Positions 25,100 through 35,896 of a stretch of 64,000 nucleotides of DNA are shown piece after piece. Location: positions 492,292 to 556,291 of the forward strand of contig JAJIRX010000811.1 in assembly GCA_023853785.1 (NCBI GenBank), read 5' to 3'. The notes beneath the pieces were generated by a model. It saw nothing but the letters and a program-made list of their open reading frames with translations. It searched no databases and was not told the origin of the DNA. This DNA comes from Psilocybe azurescens (taxonomy: Eukaryota; Basidiomycota; Agaricomycetes; Agaricales; Agrocybaceae). The position numbers and the translations under genes are program-made. The first letter of the stretch is position 1; every line of letters begins with the position of its first letter.

Positions 25100-28093
25100 T
25101 CAGCAATGGCAGATGAGTATGAAAAAGAGGACATACGAGGATGCAGACACTGTCTGATCAGCAATGTCTTGTTGCTGGGCATCTCCTGCAGGAGAGCAAG
25201 TCAGGCCAGAGTCGCGTTTCTTGACGGCAATGCCGTGTGAAGGTAAGAAGAAGCGACTGGATAAACGAGAACGAAGAGCAGTAGAACTCGTCACATCGCG
25301 ACGTGCAGCGTCAGTACCCGACCCGAAACATTTCTAAAAAAAAATCAAAATCAAGATACGGTGCTATCGAGGAATAGTACATACTTTCAGGATCTCGAAT
25401 TTCTTGCTAAAAAGTTCGACCTTGGTGTTCTTATCGAACAATCCGAAGAAACTCCCATCGGCACCGGCGTTGACGTCCAAGGCACCTTCGACATCGAAGC
25501 ACCCGCCCAATGACGCACTCGCGCTTGTATCAGTCAAGGCAACCTTTGATCCCGATGGAGAAGTTGCGGCGGCGGTTTCTGCTGTGTCGGTAGATGTTGC
25601 TGAAGCTGAGGCTGAATCATCGCCTGATGTGGCGGAAGGAGTGGCAGATGTAGCATCGGCACTGTCAGAAGCATCGCCGTCGGTGTTGGTGTCGTCTGCA
25701 GTGTCGGTGTTGGTGTCATCTGTAGGGTCGGTGTTGTCAGCATCGGTGTCGTCCGCTGGGGAATCGGCCGTGGCAGGGTCTGTGGAATCAGAACCATCGT
25801 CGGTGGTAGTCGAATCCTCAGAATCGTCACCATTATCGGCATCGACGGTATCGTCCCCTACAGTTGAAGTGTCATCGCCGCCGCTGTCAGATCCATCATC
25901 GTTTGTGTCGGCATCGCCAGAATCGCCAGAGTTATCGTTCGTAGAATCACCAACATCTGAGGAGTCATCTGTGGCGTCGCTGGTCAAGCCGTCGTCGTCG
26001 TCACCAGTACCGGTATCAGCAGATGAGTCCGAGTTGTCGGCGACATCGGTTGAATCGTCGCCCGAAGCATCATCTGAGCCATCCGTGGAGTCGTCTTGAG
26101 AGTCATCGTCCTCAGCGTCGGCACCAGCATCGTCTCCTGCACCAGCATCATCTTCAGCAGCTGAATCGTCCTCGGCACTGTCATCTTCCCCATCCTCCCC
26201 ATCCTCGGCGTCATCACTATCATCTTCGCCATCGTCGGATTGTGGCGCACGAGTGTTCAGTGAGGAAGGGCTTAGGAGGTAGTAACCTCGACGAGACTTG
26301 CTCGATTCCAATTCACTCCTGGATTGGACCGTGCCAGAAGCATCCGCCTCGCCCTGCACGGTCAGCGTCATCGTCGCGCTCGCGTCGAGTTCCAGGAAGA
26401 CATTGGCGCTGACGGTGTCGTCAAGGGCAGAGATGCCAAAGTTGAGGGTGGGGATGAGGTGGGCTTCGACTGTTCCAATCGCTTTTCCAGTTGCGCCTGC
26501 GGTGAGTTTGAGAGCTAGAAGTGGAGCAGATGCTGAATACCACCACAATAAATGTGATCACGAGGAGAGTACGCACGAGTATCGCCAATGTTAAACGCGC
26601 CTGATGATTGCTGACTGCTAGGGGGGAACGTGAGCTGGGCATTGTCGATCGTGTAGCTAATGCCGACAGTCAATCCAACGTCGAGGTCCAACGTCGCTGT
26701 TGCTTGTCCGTTAATCACGAACGAGGGACCAATGGTCAGCACCCTGAAGATAGGAATGTTGTTAGGATTCTGCACATGCTGAGTTTTGAAACATACCCCG
26801 GGAAGTCGAGGCCTGGAATACCGACTTCGAAAAGTTTGATTTTTCCGGAATCCAGTGTGCCGGAAGCAGTAGCTTGCATATCGATGCTGCCATCGAGGTC
26901 AGCAGTCAGTCCTGTAGGGCAACGGCCATGTTAGCAAGGATAGAGAAACGATGTAAAGTCCAATGTACCTGCAATGAGCGAAAAGGCTGTCACTTCTGGA
27001 GGCAAGATTGTGCCACTTGCAGCCACGCCTATAGATGCTACAGCATGAGCCTTAGCGTCGGCGTCGACCTTTACACTGGCATCTACAGGTGGGCAAGAAA
27101 TGCTCTTATCCAAGAGATTGAAGGATTTGTCAACATCCACGGGAGACAAAGTCGTGCTTTTATCAACGTTGAAATCGTTAAGAGAGGAAATATCTATTAC
27201 GGGCTCAGCAAATTGGTACTGATTTTGAGGTAGACTTTACACACCATTGACGGCACCGGTGACAAAATCAGACACAGCACCGCGTCCGAAGATGCGACTG
27301 TTGCTTCTCCTCTGTTGCTGGGGAGTCGTGGCGAGATCGCCATTCGCTCCTGGTACGTTGGCTGCTCGGATAGCAAAGTTCACTGGTCCGGATGCACTGC
27401 GAGATAGCATCAAAAAGTCAACATCAGGATACCAAGAATACTGTGAAGTACTTACGGCGTGCCAGCAGACGAGAAGTTCGTATCGATGCTGAGACCTTGC
27501 ACAGTTGGCTTCGTCCCATCGCGACGAGAAACCGAGGAGGGGACCGATTGATCTTGTGCGACGTATGCGTTGGTGACGACCGCGAAAGCACTTTTACCAC
27601 ACTTGGGAGTAATATTAAACATAGTTAAAGCCTGAGGTAAGTTTCGTGCTCACATTTTCAGGCAAACGGACGAGCTTTCCGACTGCGTTCTTGGAGTTTC
27701 CGGTTCCGCTATACAGGTGCGCACAGTCCGTAGAGTTTCCGTCACATACGAGACGTATATCCTGCTTCAACGCATCGGGCGAACACCCTATGATGTTCCA
27801 TCCAGCCGCAGGTGTAATGTCAGAAATAGCGGTATCAGGGCCCCACTAAGAAAGCAAGTATGAATTTTGCGTTGCAGGGTAAAAAAGTTGAGGTGCGTAC
27901 TATTTTCAAAGTTCCAGACGCTGAGCCGTTTGTAGCAGGCAAATCTGTCCAAGCTCAGCCTTTCTGTTCAAGATGAAGTTTTGAATAACATACCATATTG
28001 GCACACGCCCGAAAAGCAAGGTTTCGACCAATCATTATCAGCCAAAGCAGAGGCTGCAAGCAGCAAAACCAAAACGAAAGAAAGAGACAACAT
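25100..28093 (-). CDS. Secreted Asp/Ser/Thr-rich protein, possibly GPI-anchored
   Basis: Unknown function. ATG at 28093 begins a clear signal peptide (MLSLSFVLVLLLAASALA), followed by a mature start DNDWSKPCFSGVCQY and a cysteine-bearing domain spread over several short exons (27990-26550). A long exon to 25385 contains an alternating Asp/Ser/Thr/Ala stretch of some 230 residues (about 25570-26260), then a GGCFDVEG..LDVNAGADGSFFGLF block. Intron 25334-25384 joins the last exon (25333-25100), ending SASSYVLFFILICHC, a short hydrophobic C-terminus compatible with a GPI signal. The fold resembles a basidiomycete extracellular family that I know only as uncharacterised. The acidic, Ser/Thr-rich stretch suggests a heavily O-glycosylated or ion-binding wall spacer (inference). 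The long frames on the opposite strand are shadows of the GAC/TCN repeats. Confidence 0.72.
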
Positions 28094-28576
28094 AATGTCA
28101 AATGCAAATAAAAGAAAAGAAAAGAAAGTGGATTGACCGGCCAGGGTCAGAAAAGAACGAAGAAGGGACGGGAAAGAGAAAAAGAACGAAAGGCGGGGAC
28201 AAAGAAGATCATGTGTTGTGTCGAATGGCGACTTTAAAACCAATTCAAACGCGGTACAGCCGTTGTGAAAAATCACAGCGAGACAACCTTTGTGCATGCG
28301 GTAATGTCATAGAATAATTGAACAAATTAGACAATGCATCAAAGGTAGCTCGGTTGCTGGTTACTGAGGAAATTGTTGGACAGCCTGTGCTAAATTTATC
28401 CTGGTCGTAGCCCAAAAGCCAGTAAATGACTAGTGAAGCTTCACTCAACAATGAGCGTTACTTGAGCAGGTACTCACAGTAGTCAATGTGTTGGTAATTT
28501 GACGGGCAAAATTACGCTCAATGCTGCTTGAACACAGCTTGACAAAATTGGCCGCAGGACACCTATATCTTATGAC

Positions 28577-28975
28577 ACTCCCTGATGTCTGTTACCCATA
28601 GGAAAGGTGGTGCGCCTGATGTAGAACCGATGTCTTCAGGACGCCCTGATGTTAACATAGGGAAGGTGGTGCGTCTGATGTAGAACCGATGTCTTCAGGA
28701 CGCCTTGATGTTACCCATAGAAAAGTGGTGGTCTGATGTAGAACCGATGTCTTCAGGACGCCTTGATGTTAACATAGGGAAGGTGGTGCGTCTGATGTAG
28801 AACCGATGTCCTCAGGACGCCTTGATGTTACCATAGGAAAAGTGGTGCGTCTGATGTAGAACCGATGTCTTCAGGACGCCTTAATATTACCCATAGGAAA
28901 GGCCTGATGCAGAACCGATGTCTTCAAGACGCCTTGATGTTGCCCATAGGAAAGGTGGTCAAAGCCGTTGAAAGC
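28577..28975. repeat. 60-bp minisatellite, about six copies
   Basis: Tandem units of about 60 bp built around AGAACCGATGTCTTCAGGAC and a partner block CCATAGGAAAGGTGGTG. The core recurs near 28622, 28681, 28740, 28799, 28858 and 28909, with small internal deletions in later copies. It lies outside coding sequence, in the upstream region of the secreted-protein gene. Confidence 0.85.
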
Positions 28976-31598
28976 TCGGTCCTTCCAGAACATTTTGTAT
29001 CAGTTTTAGAAAGATATGACCATTCTTGAAATCGAAGATTGCTGTTGACCCAGCTAAATGCAAAACTCTAGGCACCTTCGCAAAATCCCCTGAGTGTGCC
29101 AAGCTTTGTACAACAACCGTATTTGGAAAATAGGCGCAAATAATGCAAGCTCTCTTCCTTGTTGAAGTTCCAGTTGTCGTTGCCCCACCTCCCTTGCTCT
29201 TTACAGCATGCCCTCCCAACTTTGTAGGGCTTCTTTAGAAGTGGGAACGTGCACGCCATGATGACGCCAAAAGGGTTGTTTATACAAAGCGGAGCGGAGG
29301 TAGGAGATTTTGGGAAGGTGTCTAGGGTTCTACTAGTACATTTAGCTGGAATGTTGCTGGAGTGTTCAAGCCGTTAACGCGTTCACTGCGTTCGGTAAAT
29401 ATTTTATCTCCGCCACAATAGATATTTAAAATAAACGGATCAGCAGCCACCCAGGACCGGTTTCCTTTTGCTGAAATTTTGAGGCTCCCCTTGTCGAAAG
29501 GTCAACGCTTCATTCGATTGGTACGCCTTAACAACAAGCTTTCCTATATATGCCTTATTCCATCATATTGTTTTACAGGGCCCCAAAAGAAAATCGAACC
29601 TGGTCGAACACTTCGTTGTCGTTCTTCAGGCATTAGAGCTCCTAAGGAACTCATGACCTACGCTTCATGGCGGAAATGGGTCTGAAGTCGTTTTCAACGT
29701 TGTAAAAAGTGTCGATCGGCCTTGGACACTTCCGGGACATTTTGTTTTCCAAAGGTCAAAGAACGGGCCTCCATTTTGCTCGAGCGGCGAGCCACTAGTT
29801 CTGATGAAATCGGATGGCCCTAATTGTCTTCATTGTTTCTCTGATATCATCGACCGAAGAATCTTCTGGCTATGTGGGTCATTTTTCTCTTCCAACCCTT
29901 ACCAAAGCGACCCGTTGACACACAATGAACGATTCTGGTATAAATACCAGGCTATTCGTCATCTGGATCGCAAGTCACCTTTTCTGAATCCCACTTTCTA
30001 CAAACTATCTCACTTATCCTGAAACGAAGCCATGACTCTTTTATGCTCGCAGCCTGCAGCACCAATTCCTTTCAGCCGAATTATTTACTTCATCTCGAAA
30101 CCGATGACTGACTGGTGTAGGGCGGAGCCCGTGCATAGAGGTTGAATTCATCAGGAAAGTCACAATTTTACATGCAGTGTGGAATGGACGGTGCCTTCAG
30201 GATTAGCTCGACGCTATTTATGATGCACCTAGCGCTCATGCGTCTGGTACCCATGAGAATGTCGGTCAATCATCTCTCACATTCCCCTCCACCATCGTAA
30301 ACTTCTCTTCAGCTTGTCCAGAATGTCACAATCTTACCTTTGCAGACACGACTATCCCTCGTACATTCAATACCCACGTTCTTCACATCAAGATAGGTCC
30401 TGCCATGACCGTCACTAAGGCGGAATCGATGCTTGAAGACATCGAAAACTATGTCTTCCTTGTACCTAATCTAACCTGGGTGGATATAATAGTTTATAAA
30501 GATGTATGGACCTCCTGGCTACACAGGAGCATCGAGACGCGCCTACCACGAGCCAGTGGATTCCGAGTCCGAGTTGTGAGCCCTGAGTCATACCTCGAAT
30601 GCAGTCAGACCTGGGATGCCTCCGTCAGCGTCCGGTGTAGCTTTCCTACCGACACCCCCACTTCCTTCTTCCCCCAATGCTACTTCGACATTCCTCTTTT
30701 CTTTCATCTTTCTGCACCCTTCTTCACACATCTGTTAAGTACCATGGCGTTGGAGGGCTTAAACAGACAAAATTTTACGCGTATTTCGCAGATAATTAGC
30801 TGGCACAGAAATATCGTGACGTGCCTGCCTCAAATCATTAGAATCTGAGTCCAAGTTGTGAGCTCTGAGAAATCCCTCGACTACACTCAGACTCAGTTGC
30901 CTTTGGATGACTCCGTCGACATCCGCCCTAGCTTCCCTGGCATTTTATCACTGTCGTCTTCCCGCAATACGTCATCACCGATACCTTCATTTCGCACCGG
31001 TGCCATGCCTTTTTACTTCACCTCAAAACTGATGACTGGGTGATTTACGTCTGCGCCCATGCATAACTTTAATTATCCGCAATGTCATAATCGGTCCTGC
31101 ATCTTGGCGTTGTTGACGGGCACCTCGGGATTGCATTGACATCGTTTGTGAGGGCCCATTTTTCGCTCATGCACTCAGTACCTATAGTTATACCTATCTC
31201 CTGGAAGTATATAGTCCGTAAAGGCGGCTGCAAATGACATTTAACGAGGATGATGGTAGAGGATGGAATGAGTGAGGAGAAATGCTTGGTTCTTAAATGA
31301 TAATTTATATACCTTCTCTACCCTATACATTCACGTTCAGTCGTCTTTGTGTATCTACTACATATCCATTGTTTTTTCAAGTCGACAGCATGGCTTTCAG
31401 TCCGGATATGTGTCACTACCTGGACCAGTATAGACAATAGTGTCAAATAATACGAGCCTAGAGATGTATATTACGGAATGCACAATAGATGAAATCTGAC
31501 GAAAGTGGTAGAACAATGACAAACCGGAGATAATCCGCCAAGCCCCTGAGAGCCCCCGAGATTGCAAATATCGCGACGCGCGAAGGTTGATGAAAAGG
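28976..31598. other. Gene-poor region with decayed duplications
   Basis: No supported gene. An open frame of 147 codons at 30405-30848 has no recognisable motif. Two segments, about 30560-30660 and 30838-30940, are diverged direct repeats (shared GAGTC-C-GAGTTGTGAGC, then CCTCGA..GCAGTCAGAC-like and GACTCCGTC blocks). A block around 30070-30180 is repeated in worn form at 31010-31090 (TTACTTCA-CTC-AAA-C-GATGACTG), and its start (TTCAGCCGAATTATTTACT) appears again at 36714. The pattern suggests an old dispersed repeat broken into pieces. Confidence 0.5.
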
Positions 31599-31605
31599 TA
31601 TAAGA
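31599..31605 (+). promoter_or_regulatory. TATA-like box of the 31689 gene
   Basis: TATAAGA about 85 bp upstream of the proposed ATG at 31689, followed by a pyrimidine-rich stretch. Position and context fit a core promoter; not tested. Confidence 0.35.
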
Positions 31606-31688
31606 AGCGGACATTCAGTGTTCACCTTACTCGTGATTCAATATCCTTCTCCCCGACAACAATCATACGCTGGGAGTTCGCCTTGATA

Positions 31689-32211
31689 ATGTCTAGCCTG
31701 TAAGTCATTATTTCAATATCTATAGTTCTTTCAACTCAAAATTATGCCATTTAGTAAGCTAATTGACCCCGCCAATATCGGCAAACCATTTAGGCATCCT
31801 GTACCAGCGCGACGCGTTCGCCGTCCCATTTCCTGCACGAGTCAAATACTTCCAGTCAAAGTTTTTGGCTTTCCGTTCCCTGACCGCACGTTGGACGCCT
31901 GGGCTACCTACAAGGGCCTTTTCCCGAACGCTGACTTACAAAATCGTTGCGTAATCGTCACACAAATTATCTCCATGATGATTCCGTGGCTCTCACTCTG
32001 CGCATGGGATGCATCTCTGTTATGGGCTGTAGTCAAAATGCCACCAGAAGAAGATTACGGAATGATGTCGGTCCTCATTGTCGGTACTGACGAGACGGAG
32101 GAGGATCTCCAACACGCCTATAACCAAGAACGCATCGAAGCAATTCGCCAAATCCTAGGTGATTTCGAAATTGAACCAGCATGGTACTGGCGCGATCACG
32201 ACTTCGACTAG
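31689..32211 (+). CDS. Small hypothetical protein, intact member of a local family
   Basis: Exon 1 is 11 nt (31689-31699, encoding MSS plus two bases), followed by an intron with a GTAAGT donor (31700-31754) and exon 2 to the stop at 32211, about 155 residues. The decayed copy at 33525 begins with the same tiny first exon (ATGTCTGATCT), which supports this start over the in-exon ATG 31744. The protein contains KVFGFPFPDRTLDAW and a C-terminal acidic, helical part (ETEEDLQHAYNQERIEAIRQ). No signal peptide or known domain is seen and no function can be given. At least two broken copies follow within 3 kb. Confidence 0.6.
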
Positions 32212-32929
32212 CTGCTAGAGTGAATGCTGATACCAGTGTTTTGATCAGAAAGTTGAAATGCGGTTTAGACAATCAAATAGATACCACCATCTCAACCATA
32301 TTGTGCTATACCTTCATAGCAGTAACAATTCGAATATGGCTACACACATATCGAGGAATCATAAATGTATTATTGGATCCTCACGCTTTTGCTTATTTTG
32401 TAACTCAGAACCATCCCGAGTGTCTACATTGGCAAGCAGGTTGGCATTGTTGAATCTGTCCCTTTGATGATCAAAGTCGCATTGTCTACGATATGGCATG
32501 AAGCTCGCTTGATCTTCATAACATAATGGATCGTAACAGCCTGAATTCTTCCGTCTATTCTTTCATTTAAGCAACAGCTACAGAGCTTCTAAATCTCTAC
32601 TTGCCAGCTATTGGATGGTGCGTGCGCTGAATTCCCTCTCGTCGGTTCAAGCAACAACAGCGAAGTTTGGCTTAGCACAATCTCTGATTTTTCTGGTGCT
32701 TCCAGAACTTCATGACTCTTTGAGAAGCAATCTGCAGAATATTATCCACACCTTGATATCTATTAGGCTGTGTAGCGGACTTGTTTATTTCCCAACTTGG
32801 CTTTAAAACGTACTACCAGCCAGAGAACGTATATGGTACATTTATCTATTCATAGCCACTCTCTGGAACATTCACCGATTTAGGAAAATTTATTACCCAT
32901 TATGTCGATCTCTACAAGAACTCTTCTTT
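32212..32929. other. Spacer between family copies
   Basis: No supported gene or repeat. Short open frames only. Confidence 0.4.
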
Positions 32930-33180
32930 CGCCTACTTGGCTGCGCAAGCAACCATGTCCGTTTATCCTGAATCACAACCGGCCTGAAGACCACCGGAGG
33001 AGGACTTTGGAATGCTAATGGATAGTGGTTCTCAAAGTTGGTTCCGACGAGACGAAGCGTGATTTACAAAACGCAAACAATGCTGCCTGCATACAAGCCG
33101 TCCGCGAGATCATGGTAGATATAAGAAGATGTAGGAATAGAGCCCGCACAGAACTGACGTGATCAGGTACTGAGTTAGGC
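32930..33180 (+). pseudogene. Decayed fragment of the 31689 gene family
   Basis: Corresponds to the second half of the intact copy: CCACCGGAGGAGGACTTTGG aligns with the CCACCAGAAGAAGATTACGG region and GACGAGACG with the DETEED part. Stops and indels interrupt every frame. It ends near 33180 with a tail block (GTAGGAATAGAGCCCGCACAG) that reappears at about 34613, behind the next copy. Confidence 0.6.
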
Positions 33181-33524
33181 AGTATATAACCCTCTGCATT
33201 GTCATAATAGGTATAGTATAGCCACTTGTGCCTCGGCGTGGGCTCGTTTTACAAGGCTCGTTTTACAAAGCTCATACTACAGGTACTAGTACTAGTAGCA
33301 TGTACAAGTGGCGAGAGGGCATTCAAATATTTTACTGAGCTTTCTATTATCTTTTGAACCAAAGCTTCCAGTAGCCAATAATATGGGGGAACTAGTCCGA
33401 CGCGTTCAAATTAATGAATATACTCACATGATTTCTTTTGATAACTATCGTGATTATCTCCATTTTGGATTTTGCCATACTTGAACTCAACCACGACCAC
33501 GATCGCGATCACGATACTAATCTG

Positions 33525-34640
33525 GCAATGTCTGATCTGTGAGGATCTGTGAGTAATAATACGCTAGTCTCGCAAAACTTCATTTTTATCACTTTAGGCC
33601 CATTGAAACCACAAAGCCACTGACTGAACCATCAATTGAGCCGACCGTTAAGCCGTTTAAGCATCCAACACCACCACGGGGTGTTTGACGCTGAAACCCC
33701 AGGACCGGGAGAATGCCCTCAAATAAGATCTACGGCTTCCACTTCCCGGACCATACCTTTGAGGCTTGGAGTGACATAGTGAGTCTTTATTCAGGTATGG
33801 ACATATAAAATCGTATCAAAAAAAGCCATATGTCTTAAGTCGACGGTGCGGCTGGGATACCTCGCTTATACGGACTCCTGTCGAAAGGCCACCCGAACAA
33901 TATGTTGGGATTTGGTTGGGATGTCAATGGTCCTCAAAGTTAGCTCAAGGGGGCCCCGGGATTTCAGCCCGTAACCCGAGGTAGGGGGGGGGGACCGGAG
34001 GGCTTAAAAATTTTTATTTTTAAAGGCTAAAACTTGGAAATTTAGGGCGATAGAGGCCAAGAAAGCAGTGTTTAAGTTTAATGAGCCAGAATCATACTTT
34101 TACAGATTGTTTTCGGCACTAGTTAAATTTATATTCTATTTTTGTATGAGCAGATAATATACACAGGTTCCACCATTAATAGATATCTTTACTGAACCCA
34201 TTCAGAAACTCTTTAAAACAAGCTGGCTATCTTATTTGTGTTTAAAGAAAGTCAAACTTGACACCTAGTGTCCTTATATGTTGATATTTTTGATTTTTTG
34301 TTTTCACAGCCATCAAAATACAGGAAAAACGTAGGAAAAACATACCCTATATAGAAGGAGGGAGGGAGGGGGGGGGTCCACGAGCCCTTATGAAAAAATA
34401 TCTACCCCGTGATGTTTGTGAAATCTTGGGGCCCCCTTGAGTTAGCTCCAACGAGACGGGGCGTGATTTACAGAACACGAACAGGAATCTCGCGCTCAGA
34501 CCGTCCCAGATATCATGGGAAATATCTAGCATGGTACTGGCGCGAATGACAGTCAACTAGCTTCAGCAACGAAGGAGGTCTTCAGCGGGCCGTCTGAAAA
34601 ATCTTGGGAAATATAGGAATAGAGCAGGCATAGCACTAGT
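33525..34640 (+). pseudogene. Second decayed family copy, split by a MITE
   Basis: Starts with the same short first exon as the intact gene (ATGTCTGATCT, then a GTGAG donor), continues with KIYGFHFPDHTFEAW, the counterpart of KVFGFPFPDRTLDAW, and is interrupted at 33945 by a 494-bp inserted element. The reading resumes at 34448 with the AACGAGACG counterpart of DETEED and a tail shared with the copy at 32930. Frames are broken on both sides of the insertion. Confidence 0.65.
33946..34439. mobile_element. hAT-type MITE, 494 bp
   Basis: Terminal inverted repeats of about 19 bp, CAAGGGGGCCCC followed by RRGATTT, bound the element, and both sides carry the 8-bp direct repeat AGTTAGCT (33938-33945 and 34440-34447). 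An 8-bp target duplication and a CA-start TIR are typical of the hAT superfamily. There is no transposase gene and the interior is AT-rich with G-runs near the ends, so it is a non-autonomous miniature element. It is inserted in a decayed copy of the small-gene family, and removing it with one repeat restores collinearity with the intact copy. Confidence 0.8.
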
Positions 34641-35193
34641 GGAATCATAAGTTTGATAAGTGATGGAGGCTATTAGTATCGCAACAAGCAAACTAAGGAA
34701 AGCTTTGGAATTTCAGACATCACATATATCAACTTCTCGCCCTTTCTTATCATTTACCATCCTTTGAGAAAGCATTGAGTAGGCAAAGCGCATTATACCT
34801 TCATGTACAGAGACCCTATGTATAACTGCATACGATAGAAGTGTTTTCTGCTAGTTCCACGCTCCCTGAACATGAACAACGCGTTTAAAAAATCAAAACC
34901 TCTAAAAGCATCACATGACCGTGATTATCGTGTTGTAATCTCTACTCTCGGACAGTGCCGCCTGCAGCACATCAAAGTTCAACGTCAACCGTCGAATGTG
35001 ACTGAAAGCCTTGATAAGTACAACCATCGGACTTCTCTTTCAAGTGAGTAAAAGCGATCCCCCAGAAATTATGGCTCAAATATGTCGTGCATATGACTCT
35101 TTCAAGTCGCCCCGATAATGATTTAGAGGCTTGTAGCCGAGTGATAGTGCAGCATGTGTTGGATATGCTCACATTTTCTTTACAGGTCCAATC
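34641..35193. other. Upstream region of the cytosine deaminase gene
   Basis: AT-rich, no supported gene. The 35100-35190 stretch holds CT-rich sequence and should contain the promoter. Confidence 0.4.
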
Positions 35194-35896
35194 ATGAGCT
35201 TGGATAATCCATGGAAAAGCATAGATAGGCATGGAATGCGTCTGGCGTTCGATGAAGCTCAAAACAGCTATCAGCAAGGCGGGATACCTATTGGATCGGT
35301 ATTGCTCGTTCAAGACCCTACCGAATCAGATGGTTACAAAATTCTTGGGTCAGGCCATAACGAAAGGATACAGAAGTCATCTGCAACTCTACACGGAGAG
35401 ATATCTGCACTGGAGAATGCTGGACGGTTAAGAGCAGAGATATATCGGAGGGCAACCATTGTGAGCATTTTGCTGAGTGCTTGACTTCAGGCGATCCTGA
35501 GGTTTCGAGATCGTCCAATAGCGCTGACATTTACCTTAGTATACTACGCTGAGGTATCCATTGCACCTTTCTCACATAAAGCGATACTTATGTGTAAGAT
35601 AGCCCTTGCACTATGTGCACGGGGGCGATCCTGTTATACAAGATACCTCGAGTCGTTATTGGTGAAAATACGACGTTCATGGGGGTGAAATCCTGCTTCA
35701 ACAGAGCGGGATTGAAGTTGTTGTTCAAGATAGACAGGACTGTAAGGACTTAATGCAGAAATTCATTTCAGAGAAACCAGGGGTATGCCTAACCATAATT
35801 CATGCGTACGCTCTACCGTTGACTGATCCTTTGACGTTCCCATCGTTTTCTTAGGAATGGAACGAAGACATTGGGGAGGTAGCTGATCATGACTAG
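35194..35896 (+). CDS. FCY1: Cytosine deaminase (Fcy1 type)
   Basis: Zinc enzyme of pyrimidine salvage that deaminates cytosine to uracil. Exon 1 (35194-35460) encodes the N-terminal half with GGIPIGSVLL, ILGSGHNERIQ and the catalytic ATLHGEISALENAGR, where His binds zinc and Glu is the proton shuttle. A 14-nt micro-exon (35540-35553) restores YTTLS and joins SPCTMC, the two zinc cysteines, in exon 3 from 35603. The last exon (35855-35896) gives EWNEDIGE near the C-terminus, matching the yeast enzyme's end. Length is about 158 residues, the family size. The frame breaks once, at the G5 run 35681-35685, where one more G would rejoin FMG to GEILLQQSG. All active-site residues are present, so an assembly indel is the simplest reading. 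Identification is firm; activity of this copy depends on that base. Confidence 0.88.
35540..35553 (+). other. 14-nt micro-exon of the cytosine deaminase gene
   Basis: Flanked by TTAG acceptor and GTATCC donor. Its 14 bases encode the YTTLS stretch that precedes the zinc-binding PCxxC; without it the catalytic motif cannot be joined in frame. Confidence 0.7.

Noticed and set aside
25404..26099. Long plus-strand open frame opposite the acidic gene
   Set aside because: It is the reverse reading of the Asp/Ser/Thr codon repeats. The minus-strand frame has a signal peptide, spliced exons and conserved blocks; the plus-strand frame has none.
28577..28975. CRISPR array or centromere satellite
   Set aside because: Units are directly tandem with no spacers and only six copies; a minisatellite explains it.
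33240..33310. tRNA gene
   Set aside because: Repeated GGCTCGTTTTACAA blocks looked stem-like, but no cloverleaf, anticodon stem or A/B boxes could be formed.
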